A DNA stretch of 64,000 nt from Hyperoplus lanceolatus (lineage: Eukaryota; Chordata; Actinopteri; Uranoscopiformes; Ammodytidae): NCBI GenBank assembly GCA_026929865.2, contig CM049403.1, positions 26,287,001-26,351,000 of the forward strand, given 5' to 3'. Positions 30,222 through 50,286 of the stretch are shown in pieces (position 1 is the stretch's first letter; each line of letters begins with the position of its first letter). The position numbers and the translations under genes are program-made. The notes beneath the pieces are model-generated. The model was not told the origin of the DNA. It ran no database searches and worked only from the letters and a program-made list of their open reading frames with translations.

Positions 30222-31683
30222 ACATATTGTCCTTTATGGTATGGTGATTTTTCCAAAACGGGTTACCTCTGATTTTCAGGAGTATGACTTGTGCTATGAT
30301 TACAGTTTGGTTCCAAAAACTGGTTTTCAATAGCCATTTAACCAAATAAATGTATAACAATGTTCTGGTTGATTGCATTGAGTATTGGTATTTGTTTGAT
30401 AATATATGGGAATTGAATGGTATCAAACATGATGAACAGATCAGATACTTAATCCCCAGGTGCATCAGTGTTACTTTCAAGTTACATTCAAAGTCCTGAG
30501 GTGAGTGTTCAGAACAATAGAAGAACATGAAAACATATTCATCTCAGGAATGACTAAATCAACCTTGCAAATATCCCCACAATGTGAGGTAACATGCCAA
30601 TTATTTCACGTTTCTTTGAAAACACAAATCAAAGCCCTGACTGTCTAGGTCTCTCTTTTGAACTGACCAATGCTGCCACGATAATTGGTGCTCCGGCTAA
30701 CATGAAACTCCTGTGTAGCAGTGTTCATAAATATTAGTTACCTGCAGGGTTTCACATGTTCTATATTGTTTTTTTACATCTTTTATTCATTTGTTATTTC
30801 CTCCTGTGGCTTGTTAGTTGATTTGCTGCACAGAAGAAATGAATTCCTGTGTTTGCGTAAATGGCTGGTAAGGACATGTTTTAGAACTTTTGGGCTATTC
30901 TCATTAATGAAGACAGCAGGGATAGCGTTAGCAAACTTATAGCCAGCATATCAGAGGGAGTTGGGCAATCACTCTCCTATCAGGGGGTTATCTAGCCACT
31001 GTGACCAGATTACATGCGGGGGAACCCAAGAGGCTGCCTTTATAATTACTCTGCTGATTGGAAAAATAAGAGCCCTCTAACAAGCTCTGTCAATCAAGCA
31101 TGAACTGTTTTCCACTAAGAAAAATATTGAGCCCTTTTCTGAGTGATTATACAGCATGCAGATCTTGTCCGTTGGCCAATTCACCAGCTTCCCAAACAAA
31201 ACAATGGAAATACATAAACCCTGTGCATTCACACACATTTCAGCTTCAGCGAGCCCATCACCAAACATATAGTAGCCTACGTGTGAGAAGGGGACATGTC
31301 ATAGTGTCTGTGTGAGCATGCACACGTGTGCTTGTAATTGTATAGGTGAATGGCCGTTTGCATGTCTTTTATTCCAACTGTGTGTCCCACACAGTCTGTA
31401 CCAAATCCAAAAGACAGTGTTTGTTTATCTGTGTTTTCCCTCATTGTGGTTCGCTCTCATACTAATCCCTATCTGAGGACTTATTCTGGTCTGTTGTTTG
31501 GGCTGAGACTCCAACTTTACAGCAAAGCTTGGCAGGCAGTGGAAGGAAGCCTCTCACTCTCCATGCTGCCATGTCATTGAGGCATGCCATTAGGCGCCAT
31601 GTGTCACATTCTTCAACTAACACATGCAGCATTCTACAAAAAAAAGGGCAACAAACAATGCGGTGCAAATAAGGGCCAACCTG

Positions 31684-33836
31684 TAGGCAAGGCAAGGCAA
31701 GTTTATTTATATAGCACAATTCAGACACAAGGCCACTCAAAGTGCTTTACAGGGACAAGATTAGAATATATAAAACACATTATAAAACATTTAAAAGCGA
31801 ATAAAAGAAGCAAATAAAAAAATGAAAACTCGATTTAAAAACATTTAAAGGCAAATAAAAGAAGCAAATAAAATGAAAATTGCAGGTTAAAATGGAAACA
31901 AAAAAGTCTTCAGACTCGATTTAAAAGAACTGAGAGTTGCAGCAGACCTCAAGTTCTCTGGGAGTTTGTTCCAGAGATTTGGTGCATAATAACTAAAAGC
32001 TGCTTCTCCTTGTTTAGTCCTAACTCTAAGGACTGTAAGTAGACCTGTCCCAGATGACCTAAGGGCTCTGGACGGTTCATAACGTATCAGCATATCAGTA
32101 ATGTATTTTGGCCCTAAACCATTTAGTGCTTTATAAACCAACCATCGGTATTTTGAAATCAATTCTTTGAGTGACTGGAAGCCAGTGTAAAGACCTCAGA
32201 ACTGGGGTAATGTGATCTACTTTTTTGATCTACTTTTTTGGTCAGGCAGCAGCGTTTTGAATTAGCTGAAGCTGTCTGATAGATTTTTTTGGAAGGCCAG
32301 CAAGGACACTGTTACAGTAGTCAAGTCTACTAAAGATAAATGCATGGACAAGTTTTTCTAAATCTTGCTGAGACATAAGCCCTTTAATTCTTGATATGTT
32401 TTTAGGTGGTAGTAGGCTGATTTATTAATTGATTTTATGTGTTTCTTGAAATTCAAGTCGGAGTCTATAACAACACCAAGATTTCTGGCTTGGGGTGTGG
32501 TTTCTAACATAATGGATGTAAGCTGTGCGCTGACTTTTAATTGTTCATCTTTGGCACCAAAGACAATTACGTCAGTTTTATCGTTGTTTAATTGAAGGAA
32601 ATGTTGGCACATCCAATCATTGATTTGTTCAATGCACTTACTCAGTGCCTGTATCGGACTGTAGTATCCTGGTGATATGGTTATGTAAATGTGTGTGTCG
32701 TCTGCATAATTATGGTAGCATAATTTGTTCTTATTCATAATCTGAGCTAGTGGGAGCATGTAGATGTTAAATAGAAGAGGGCCAAGAATGGAACCTTGGG
32801 GGACCCCGCATTCAATATTTGTCCGCTCAGATGTGAAATTGCCTATTGACACATAGTAGTCTCTATCCTTTAAGTAGGATTCAAACCAGCTTAGTACAGT
32901 TCCAGAAAGTCCAACCCAGTTTGCTAGTCGATCTAGTAATATGCTGTGGTCAACTGTGTCAAAAGCGGCACTGAGATCCAGTAAAACTAAGACAGAACTT
33001 TTGCCACTGTCTGTGTTTAAGTGGATGTCATTGAGGACCTTAACCAGAGCAGTCTCAGTGCTGTGGTGTTGTCGAAATCCTGACTGGAAGATATCAAAGC
33101 AGTTATTCATTGCTAAGTAGTTATTTAGCTGTTGATAAACAGCTTTTTCAATGATTTTATTTAAAAATGGTAGGTTAGATATGGGCCTATAATTGTTCAT
33201 GAGTGATGTATCTAGATTGTTCTTTTTTAGGAGTGGCTTGATGACTGCTGTTTTCAGGGCCTGTGGGAATACACCTGTCTGAAGGGACATGTTGACAATT
33301 TGTAGAACATCTGAGGCCATACAGCTAAAAACTGTTTTAAAGAAGCCTGTGGGCAGAATGTCAAGGCAACAGGATGAGGAGTTCATCATGTATAATGTCC
33401 TCCAGGTTTTTGTGGTTTATAAGATACAATTCTGTCATTGCATTTGAATTGATTTTAAGAGGGAACACATATGTTGAACTTGGTATTGATGCAGTGACAG
33501 CTTGTCTAATGTTGTGAATTTTCTCAGTAAAGAAGGAGGGCAAATTCATTGCAGGCCCTCGTGGAAAGATGCTCAGACGCTACTGGCACAGGAGGGTTTG
33601 TTAATCTGTCGACAGTAGCAAACAGGGCACGTGCATTGTTGTTGTTTTTGTTGATGATGTCAGAAAAGAAAGAATGCCTTGCATTTCTCAGTTCTGAGTT
33701 AAACGTGCACAGTTTCTCTTTGAAGATGTCATAATGTAGGATGGCATTATGGGAAGATAATAAGGACAACCAGGCGCTCAACATGCACGGCTGTATCTGC
33801 AATTCACCGAGGGTAAAGTTTGGTGGAACACTTTAG
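31684..33836 (-). mobile_element. 5'-truncated L2-clade LINE
   Basis: Minus strand, about 2.15 kb. The reverse transcriptase lies at 33389-32358 (343 codons) with motifs in order: MNNYRPISNLPFLNKIIEKA, FQSGFRQHHSTETALVKVLN, LVLLDLSAAFDTVDHSILLD, CGVPQGSILGPLLFNIYMLP and NYADDTHIY (catalytic ADD). A linker upstream (33802-33524: NARHSFFSDIINK, ALFATVDRL) and 33549-33361 is in different frames, so at least two frameshifts are present. The C-terminal region (32162-31887: FSYYAPNLWNKLPENLRSA) is in the RT frame but stops intervene. The 3' end has CTGTAAAGCACTTTGAGTGG and a short TTGCC tandem tail at 31684-31700. The endonuclease domain is missing, so the copy is dead on arrival. The 5' limit is approximate. 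Confidence 0.9.
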
Positions 33837-36664
<2,828 letters not shown>

Positions 36665-36905
36665 ATACTGTAGCTCCGAAAAAAATAAGAGACCAGTCTG
36701 GATTTTTCTTAAATCTTCATCTCTACATGACTTATTGAAAATGCTCTTGATGACAAAAAAAATGTATTGGAATTTGGTAGAAATGTTGTCAGTAGTTTAT
36801 ATCATAAAACCAAAATGTTCATTCTACTCAAACATATGCCTATGGATAGTAAAGCCAGTGACACTGAACATTTGGAGTGGTCTCTTCATTTGTTCCAGCG
36901 CTGTA
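36665..36905. mobile_element. Terminal-inverted-repeat element with AATAAGAGACCA ends, copy 1
   Basis: The left end reads AGCTCCGAAAAAAATAAGAG then ACCAGTC. The right end in reverse complement reads ACAGCGCTGGAACAAATGAA then GAGACCACTCC. The interior (ACTGACAACATTT and ACCAAATTCCAAT on the minus strand) also occurs at 49833-50061 in the opposite orientation. TA at the borders may indicate a Tc1/mariner relation, which is only an inference. Confidence 0.55.
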
Positions 36906-37379
36906 TGTATATACATACATATACATATATTCCAGCAGTAGGCTCATGTTTGGCATAGCCTTTAGAATAATAACCTTGTCTTGTCTCTTCTCCTTGTTAC
37001 TAAACTTATTTTCTATCCACACACTCAAAGAAGTCTTATCAGGGTGAAGTTGTAAGATCCTAGGGTGGTACAAAAGTTTTAATGAAGAAAGTGCCAGCAG
37101 CAAATTGCAACATGATTCACTGCGGTCCGCAAGAGGTTTTTTTGACAGATGAGACAACCATACGAGAAAAAAAGGGGGGAGTATATACTGATTCATGTCA
37201 GGCAACAATTTGTACAACAAAAGAAGGAATTAAAGTAACTTTAGTTTTGTAATGATTCCACGAGTAGGGTTGTTAAGTTTCAGGAGTTCTTGAAAATTAA
37301 AATCCCCTAATTCTTTAAATGTACAAAACCTCCCCTCCATTCTTCTTCTGCTATTGGTGCTGTTGTATTATTCATGAGC

Positions 37380-37690
37380 CTGCTAATGGAATTAGTTTCC
37401 TTAATGCAGACTCAGGCCTTTTTTCTCGTAGACATCCATCAAACTCATGCAGATGATGAGCAAGACAAATGGACACGCTTACATTAACTGCACATAGACA
37501 CCTTCAACTAATATTTACACATGGCTCTGCTAGACAAACAGTTGCCTAATTGCGCTATTCCACAGCTCATGAAGATGCTCGGTATCCATTAACGTCAGGT
37601 AATTAGTTGTAATTTGCATCATTAAAGACAAAACAATAGCATAATCGCTTATGAATACTCAATCAGAGGATAATTATATAGTCTTGGTTT
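37380..37690. promoter_or_regulatory. Candidate conserved non-coding element
   Basis: About 300 bp without repeat signature or open frame. It has homeodomain-type sites (GGTAATTAG at about 37598-37606) next to a perfect octamer, ATTTGCAT, at 37612-37619, and more ATTA cores around. Dense homeodomain and octamer sites are common in developmental enhancers. This is inference from motif content only. Confidence 0.25.
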
Positions 37691-38028
37691 GCATCTTCAG
37701 GCTGGAGAGATGAAAAAGAAAATGCATATGAGGGTGGGGAGTCTTTGTTGTTTGACTGAGGAACAAGGGCCTGCCTCCTTGTCCTCCCCTGCTGTGTCAA
37801 GAACACACTTCTTCAGCTTTAACAAACCCTGAAATGTGGCTGTTAATTGCTGCTGGTTCTTGTTTTCCTCTTTGTGGCCCAAAAAGGGAACGTGTGCAAC
37901 AAAGTTGATGCTTTTGTCTTGTGCAGACTGTGTCTGCAGAATGGCATTCCGCTTTGTGCGGTTTAGAAAGTGGAGATCATTAGCTGCTGAGAAGACATAA
38001 TGAGACAAGCACTGGAGAGGAATATTAC

Positions 38029-43545
<5,517 letters not shown>

Positions 43546-43612
43546 GCCGGCCCGGCAAGTGTCCCGTTGAGGACGTGCAAATCAAGACTGAAAACGAGAG
43601 ATGGGCGGACAG
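43546..43612 (+). CDS. RGS gene, exon encoding residues upstream of the RGS box
   Basis: A 67 bp exon with acceptor TTTTCCAG| and donor GACAG|GTAGGC. Read with two leading bases from a split codon, it gives RPGKCPVEDVQIKTENERWA then D, and leaves two bases (AG) that join the first base of the next exon to make Arg. The reading frame is chosen because only it stays open and in phase with the exon at 51428. The segment precedes the RGS box, where small RGS proteins have variable N-terminal sequence; it shows neither the cysteine string of RZ proteins nor an obvious amphipathic helix. An upstream exon ending with one extra base must exist. Confidence is lower than for the later exons because no domain match supports it. 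Confidence 0.6.
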
Positions 43613-44178
43613 GTAGGCCCGCTCAGCTGTCAGTGTTATCCTTTTCTCCCTCCACCCCCCACTTCCTCCACCCCACCCCACCCCACTACTCCGAAACACA
43701 GCTCTGCCGCTTGTGTTCCCATCAGTCATTTTCATAGCCCCATCCCTCTCCCCGTCTTTCCCTCTCAATGTTAGATGAGGGCATTGCAACCTAACTCTGC
43801 CTAATACTTGAGCATCTGCTTCTATTTGCCACGGCTTGTTTCTGGGGAGTTTGACGCATATGGGGGTTCAGTGTGAACTGGGTCTCCCTCATTCTTGTAC
43901 AGATGTTCGGTTCATGTAAAGGAACTACATCCTGATAATATATGTTTTAGTGAATGCAATGCCAAGATCCGAGATCAGTAGTGCAACCTTGAAATGCAGA
44001 AGAACTGGGAAATGCCTGAAGTACTGAATGGTGGATACATTTAGAAGTCTTCATGGCAAGGCAATGAAATAGGCCTACATCATTGCTGTCTTCCTGAATC
44101 ACATAGTGAGGTTGTAACAGTAATGTGATGGGACATTGAAATAAACCAAAAGCTAGCTGCTTTTGGCATAGTTTTTAA

Positions 44179-45294
44179 TCATGTAACAATGTTGGGAACG
44201 TTACTTTAAAAAAGTAATTAGTTATAGTTACTCACTACTTGTTCCAAAAAGTAACTGAGTTAGTAACTTAATTACTTTATAATAGAAGTAACTAGTTACC
44301 AAGGAAAGTAACTATTTGCATTAGTCTACTGTAAAAAAAAGGTTTCTATAGGCCTATGTCAACAAATTTGGATTTTTCTGAGCAGTTTTCACAAGTCAGT
44401 TGAAATAAGTAGAACAGACAGGTAGGCCTACTTGTAGGCTACATAACCTGTAATATGTATTGCACATCAACAGACAGCAAGAGGTTTGTCCTGCACTTCA
44501 AGTATTTTGTTGTCAACAAAAGTAGGCCTAGTAGAGGAAACTGCTGAATGTACCGTGCTGATCTACTACCTATATCACTGGATTCACATCAGGGGTGTCG
44601 GCTAAAACACCACTTAAGGCCAAAAACGTCAGACTATGAAGCATGAGACTATGAGAGGAGGAGTATGGATGTATCCTATATTTATTTCCTTCTTTAAAAT
44701 GCACAGCAGCATAGCCTACAGATCCCAGGAAAAGAACAATAGCAATATTCGGCTTGTGGTGACACGCTAAATAGCTGTTGCAACCGGCGACTCGCGGCCG
44801 TTTAGTAATGTGCATAAATTATAATTTATAGAGATCGGGGAACTCCATGCACTTACTCACAAGGGCGATGCAAACAAACTCAGGGAGAGCACGTTTCAAC
44901 CGTGGATTGATGGGTGGTTACTGCGGCAACGTGCACGCTCACACAACAGAGAGAGAAAGAAAAATAAACTTCACTAAACTGGCGCTCCGGCTGACTGACG
45001 TGACGGCGCTAACTGACAGTTATACAGTAATGTCATCCACACTGAATAAAACACAACTTAAAACACACCGGTCTTCTCACTAGCAGTTTGTGTAGTATGG
45101 AGCCAGGGGTGCATTCGGATTACACAGTTTATCCAATCAATTCATAGTAATGCACCGCATTCAACGTTCAGTAACGATAACGGCGCTGTAACGACGGGAA
45201 AAAAAATTAGTTAGATTACCCCGATACTGAAAAAAGAACAGCGTTACCTAACGCCGTTATTTTAAACGGCGTTATTCCCAACAATGAATGTCAG
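44179..45294. mobile_element. hAT-like element in the RGS intron
   Basis: The body is about 44187-45286. The left end is CAATGTTGGGAACGTTACTT; the right end in reverse complement is CATTGTTGGGAATAACGCCG. The first 12 bases match at 11 positions. Subterminal GTAACT and AACGCCGTTA repeats are typical of fish hAT-like elements with TGTTGGGAA termini. The flanking 8-mers (TCATGTAA and AATGTCAG) do not match, so the target duplication is not confirmed. No transposase frame is seen. Confidence 0.55.
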
Positions 45295-46113
45295 TAAATG
45301 GTATTCATGGTAATAGTTTGCTCTTTCAAAAGCAATGTGTCTTGAACATTGCCCAATTATTTTCCACTCTCAAATTCATCCGACTGTGCTTTTGGAGCAC
45401 CTGCATTGTCATGATCCTCAGGTTCAAGTAGCACTTACGCTATTGTGTTTTTTGATATAATGCCACTTTATCAGCTTGTCTAAAAGAGCACAAGAAGAAG
45501 AGCCTCCAAAACAAATAACAGGCAAAGCAGAGTCAAGACTTTTTAAATAGGCTGAAGTTGGTGTGTATGGGATAATGCTAGTCCATGCAAAAAGCAACAC
45601 CATTAACTGCAATCCATATTCTTACAAATATCAGATATCAATATTGTTGAATAAATACATAAAAATAAAGATTTCAAGAAAGACTTGGTTAGGGGGTTTA
45701 GAGAGCAAGACCAGTGGCCAAGTCATAGACCAAGTCAAATAACTGAACAAGAACAAGGTTAGACTCAGGTTTTAACCCGTATGAAAGTTGGTTTGATTTG
45801 AAGACTTTGTTGACAATGAAGTTCTTAGAAGTTACAGTTTAAGCTGATGTTGTTTAATACTTCACTTTGTCAGATAGTTCACCGAACAAATATTGACAGG
45901 CCTCTTTTATCCTCTCTTCAAACACTCTAGTTGAATTATTATCTGTTGGTAACTATTTTAATCGCAAAAGTTGACTTATGATTTAGTACAATGTACATTT
46001 TCTACTTGTATGAACAGCTTCATGCTAACCAAGCTAGCTGATGGTTATACTTTTGTAGCCGTCTGGAGCTAATGTGTTGCTAATCGGTTACATAGATATT
46101 ACTGAATAACTGT

Positions 46114-47214
46114 TACCTAGGGGTCAAAACCCCTTTTTTAAAAAAAAAACAGACATGGAGCGTTGTAAGAGGATGTTCACCAGAAATGATATCCAGGACC
46201 TTCCAGAATCCCAACCTGGGTGGACAACCTGGTCAACAAGATGCTGGAAAGCTACAGGGGGCCGACATAGAGCAAATCAGAACCACTGTTTAAGCGAATG
46301 GGGGTGGGCTAATAGGGATTTTTTTTAACTTATAGATAACATTATGAAACTTTGCAAGTTCATTACTGACATTAAAACAACAACTTTTTGTATTACAGTA
46401 TTTTCCAAAAAGTTTGAATAAATATGAAAAATCATCAATATCTTACTAATGATGCGCAAATTTGCATATCTGCAAAACCCCAAAATCTAGATGTTGGACA
46501 AAAGCAGAGTAATTTTGTTTTTAAATTTTGAAAACAAAACAAGTGTCCAACTGCCTGAAGCTTTTCCTAATCACAGTTCAAATTTGATCAATAACCCATA
46601 AAAAAAATAAATTTTACACTGTTTTTTCCCAGGGAATGTCTAGCCGTTTCCTAAAATAGCAGCTGGAGACTCCAAAAGGACACTTTTGGTCCATGGCACA
46701 TGAAATGTAACTGTGTAAAAAATGTATTTTCTATGCGTTATTGATCAAATTTGAACTGTGATTAGGAAAGGCTTCAGGCAGTTGGATACTTGTTCTGTTT
46801 TCAAAATTTAAAAACAAATTGACTTTGTTTTCTTCCAACATCTAGATTTTGGGGCTTTGCAGATATGCAAATGTACGCATCATTAGTAAGATATTGATGA
46901 TTTTTAATATTTGTTTAAACATTTTGGAAAATACTGTAATACAAAAAGTTTTTGTTTTAATGTCAGTAATCAACTGGCAAAGTTGCATAATGATATCTAT
47001 AAGTTCAAAAAATTCCCCATTAGCCCATCCCCATTCACCCCCATTCACTTAAACAGTGGTTCTGATTTGCTATGTCGGCCCGTTGTAGCTTTCCAGCAGC
47101 TAGTTCACCAGGTTGTCCACCCAGGTTGTGATAGTGGAAGGTCCTAGATGTCATTTTTGGTGAACAACTTTTTACAACGCTCCATGTCCATAAAATCACT
47201 TTGCCCCCTGGGTA
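46114..47214. mobile_element. 1.1 kb fold-back element (near-complete palindrome)
   Basis: The left arm (about 46114-46640) and the right arm (about 46700-47214) are inverse copies. Examples: GACATGGAGCGTTGTAA at 46152 pairs with TTTACAACGCTCCATGTC at 47171; CAAATCAGAACCACTGTTTA at 46274 pairs with TAAACAGTGGTTCTGATTTG at 47050; CTGCCTGAAGC at 46551 pairs with GCTTCAGGCAG at 46771. Outer ends are TACCTAGGGG and CCCCCTGGGTA. The centre near 46670-46690 (CCAAAAGGACACTTTTGG) is itself palindromic. There is no coding capacity. It lies in the 7.8 kb intron of the RGS gene, so the pre-mRNA would contain a long double-stranded hairpin. The family is unidentified and no clear target duplication is seen. 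Confidence 0.8.
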
Positions 47215-48913
47215 TGTTGGGTAACTGAATGGATTTGACTTGTTTTACCATTACACTGGTGGACTTATGATGTATGTTTACTGAATGTATTAATCTGTTG
47301 GTTGGAAACATGCTGGTTGCAAAGGGCTATGTTAATAAATGTTGATTTTATTGATTGTTGTGGTTATTTCCTACGGGGTCACAATGTGCATCATTCACTG
47401 ATGAGACTTTCCCATCTCTTCTCAGATTGGCGATACTTTTCCTTCTCTTTTCAGAAATTGTCATATGTGTACGGTGTGATACCGGGTTGGGCATACAGTA
47501 TCTTCAAATGGCTGAGTGATCATCTTCATGTGCCAAATATCCAGGCCTACAGCAGTATTATAAAGGCAGATTAAGCCTCAGCCATGACTTCATGGGTTCT
47601 TCTACTTTGTGTTGGAAACTTAATGATTTGCTAAAAGTCTTGTTTTTGAAACTTCCAGAAGATTTGTTTGATCTTCCAACCACAAAAACTCCTTTTAAGC
47701 CAACTTTTTTTTTACAGCCAGAACGCTGAGGTAGGACTGTGGGGGTATAGTCTGGTCCAACCCGACCATCATACTTCATTTCATTGAAGGGAAAATTAAA
47801 TTTGGCCGGAAGTAGGTAGGCGGGCGGAGCCAGGCTAGTGGAGGTAGGTTAAAAAGTAAAAAATGGAAGCTGACATTTATGTCAACCCTGGGCCTGCCTG
47901 TGCTGCAGCTGGACTTGCATGGGCTTGTACATGTGGGGTTCGTCAGGTAAAGCAAGAGAAAAACAAAGCCTGAGCAGCTAAGGATCAGTGTGTTGGTGCA
48001 CACATTTGCTTGTAGTTCTTCTTTTGGAAACAGAAAACACATGTTGTAAGTATGAGCTCACAATTGCTTCCAGACTTTGGACAAACTAGTTGTCTGGCAC
48101 TGAGGATTGTTGATGCGGTTTGAATGTTTTGAATGTTTTACTTTCCCTCTGGTCTGCCTGCAGTAACTCCGTAATGACTGCCTTTCTCTGATTTTGCCCA
48201 GCTAAAAAGCATGTTGCCAAAATGAAACTGGGAAGCGATTTGTGGATCGTTCTCTCGTTTGTTCTCTCATGTTTGTGAGTTAGTGAGCAAATGGTTCTGA
48301 TGAAGCTCCTGTGATCTATGCATGTTTTATTGGAAGTGTGTTTCACTGTGCTTCTTAGTATGCCTCAGGCTTCCCTCCTTCCTTCCTTTCCTAACAAAAC
48401 ATGAAAAAGGTCAGAGAGATGAGCGATACATTTTTGAGCTGGATGTGCTTCGCTCAATATGATGAAATCAAAGAATGAGTGGCTGTGTTAGAATTAAGCT
48501 TTAATTTAAGCTTATGCCTTGTTCCCTACTGCTGGGGAACTTATTTTGAAAATGCATTGCTGAAAAAGTGCACTGTTAAAGCTGTGAGAACTGTTAAGCA
48601 TGTTCATACAACTGTGTTTAATAAACTGTGTAAGGAGAATGGTATTAAAAAAGCTGCTGCTTATCTGTTGTCTCAGTAGGGGGAAGAGCAGGTCAGAGTA
48701 TGTGCACCTACAGACGGTTTTATTGTTTTTTTTTCACATATTCCACAACAAAAATATGGCATAATTTGCCAAGAGGATGCCCATGTGTGCGTTTCTAGTC
48801 ATATGCAGAATATACAATATGTTATACGGAGTACATACTTGCCAGCCTTGCAGCCACTGGTTTTTGGGGCGATTCTGATCCGAAAATCCACTACATCGGA
48901 AGCTAGGTGAAAC

Positions 48914-49752
48914 CATAGCCCCCTTTACACAGAGAGTGCGGCATATTGACGGAACAACATCACTCCAATGAGAGTGAATTGAGAGCAGAAGTGCTGGGGC
49001 TTGCCCTAAGAGGGTCGTATTTTACTGTCCCCGTGATGTGCCGGTTGATCTCGCTACGCGCTGAGTCCAACATCTCTGGGACAGTTAACCAAACTGACAA
49101 AATCATCGGCTCACTGTGTCAATTATCTGTCTGTGTGTGTGTGACAGGTTGGCTCTGAGCGAGTCTCTTTGGGGGCAGTGCTCTGCCATTCAGACATACA
49201 CACAGTGTGTGAAGTCACGTTATTGTAGACAGAAATATAGTGTGGATATACTCTCAGAGTTAGGATAATAATGGCGGCGGCGATCCGGTCGCAGCCTAGC
49301 TTAGCCTAGCCTAGCTTTCCTACTTCATTGTACAACTTCCCCCGGGCAGAAATAGGCTCTGCAAAATGAAGCGTGGGGGTTTGGATTGAGCAGCGGACCT
49401 TATGATCAGCTAGATACGACATTCCTTTTATTTGGTGATTTTTACTAGACATCAGGCCGCCATGGTTAAACACACATGGCCTTCAACTGCTAACCTAGTC
49501 GCATGTTTAGAACGTAGGCTATGGAACGTCAAAAGCCCCCCTGTTCCACATCAACAAGCTGGCCGCATTTATACAGAGAGGCGGAACTGATTGTGTCGGC
49601 AATTTTACTACCCCCCGAGGTAGTAAAATTCCCGTAACATTCTCTCGCACCTTTCTTCCCCCGTTCCGCAACGGTCGCATTTATACAGCAGGGCGGAGGG
49701 CCGAAATTCCGGCATATTACCGGCTTTCACTGGCTGTGTAAAAGGTGCTCAT
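48914..49752. mobile_element. 833 bp terminal-inverted-repeat element in the RGS intron
   Basis: The body is 48917-49749. The left end is AGCCCCCTTTACACAGAGAG; the right end in reverse complement is AGCACCTTTTACACAGCCAG. CGGCATATT occurs near both ends. CAT borders the element on both sides, a possible 3-bp duplication. The interior has repeated CATTTATACAG motifs (49566, 49678) and a hairpin AATTTTACTACC / GGTAGTAAAATT at about 49600-49631. It is GC-rich relative to its surroundings and non-coding. The superfamily is uncertain. Confidence 0.6.
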
Positions 49753-49832
49753 GATTACCAACAGGGTTATATTTAACATTCATTTTGTAAAACAGGCACA
49801 GAAAGCACAGGACAGTGTCTAGTCAAAGTAGC

Positions 49833-50061
49833 ATACAGCTTTGGATAAAAAAAAGAGACCATGCCAACTGATCACTATTTGGGGTTTCAATATTTAAAGC
49901 TATGTGTCTAAGTAAATTGATCATTTTAGTTTTATTCTTACAACCACTGACAAGATTTGTCCCAAATTCCAATAAAAAAAATATTGTAATTTAGAGCATT
50001 TCCAGATTTGATACAGATGTAAGAAAAAAAATTAAATGGTCTCATAATTTCCTCTTATTAC
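49833..50061. mobile_element. Terminal-inverted-repeat element with AAGAGACCA ends, copy 2
   Basis: The left end is ATACAGCTTTGGATAAAAAA then AAGAGACCA. The right side ATGGTCTCATAATTT is a diverged inverse. Internal text CCACTGACAAGATTTGTCCC and AAATTCCAATAAAAA matches the reverse complement of the copy at 36665-36905. It lies in the RGS intron. Confidence 0.55.
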
Positions 50062-50216
50062 CATTTCAAAGCACCTTGTCTCACACCAACTCCCACTGAA
50101 TGAACACCAGAATATGACACAAAGTGAACAGGATTCTGTAAATGTAAATGTGTTGAAAAGTTAGGGCTTGCTTCCAACTCAAGTCTCTATAAACTTTGCA
50201 AAGACTTTGAGTGTAG

Positions 50217-50217
<1 letters not shown>

Positions 50218-50285
<68 letters not shown>
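50218..50285. repeat. (CA)n microsatellite, 68 bp
   Basis: Uninterrupted CA run in the RGS intron; the GT strand is antisense to the gene. Confidence 0.97.

Positions 50286-50286
<1 letters not shown>

Noticed and set aside
32358-33389. 343-codon open frame as a host gene
   Set aside because: It is the reverse transcriptase of an L2-clade LINE (FADD-type box, GVPQGSILGPLLF motif), truncated and out of frame with its flanks.
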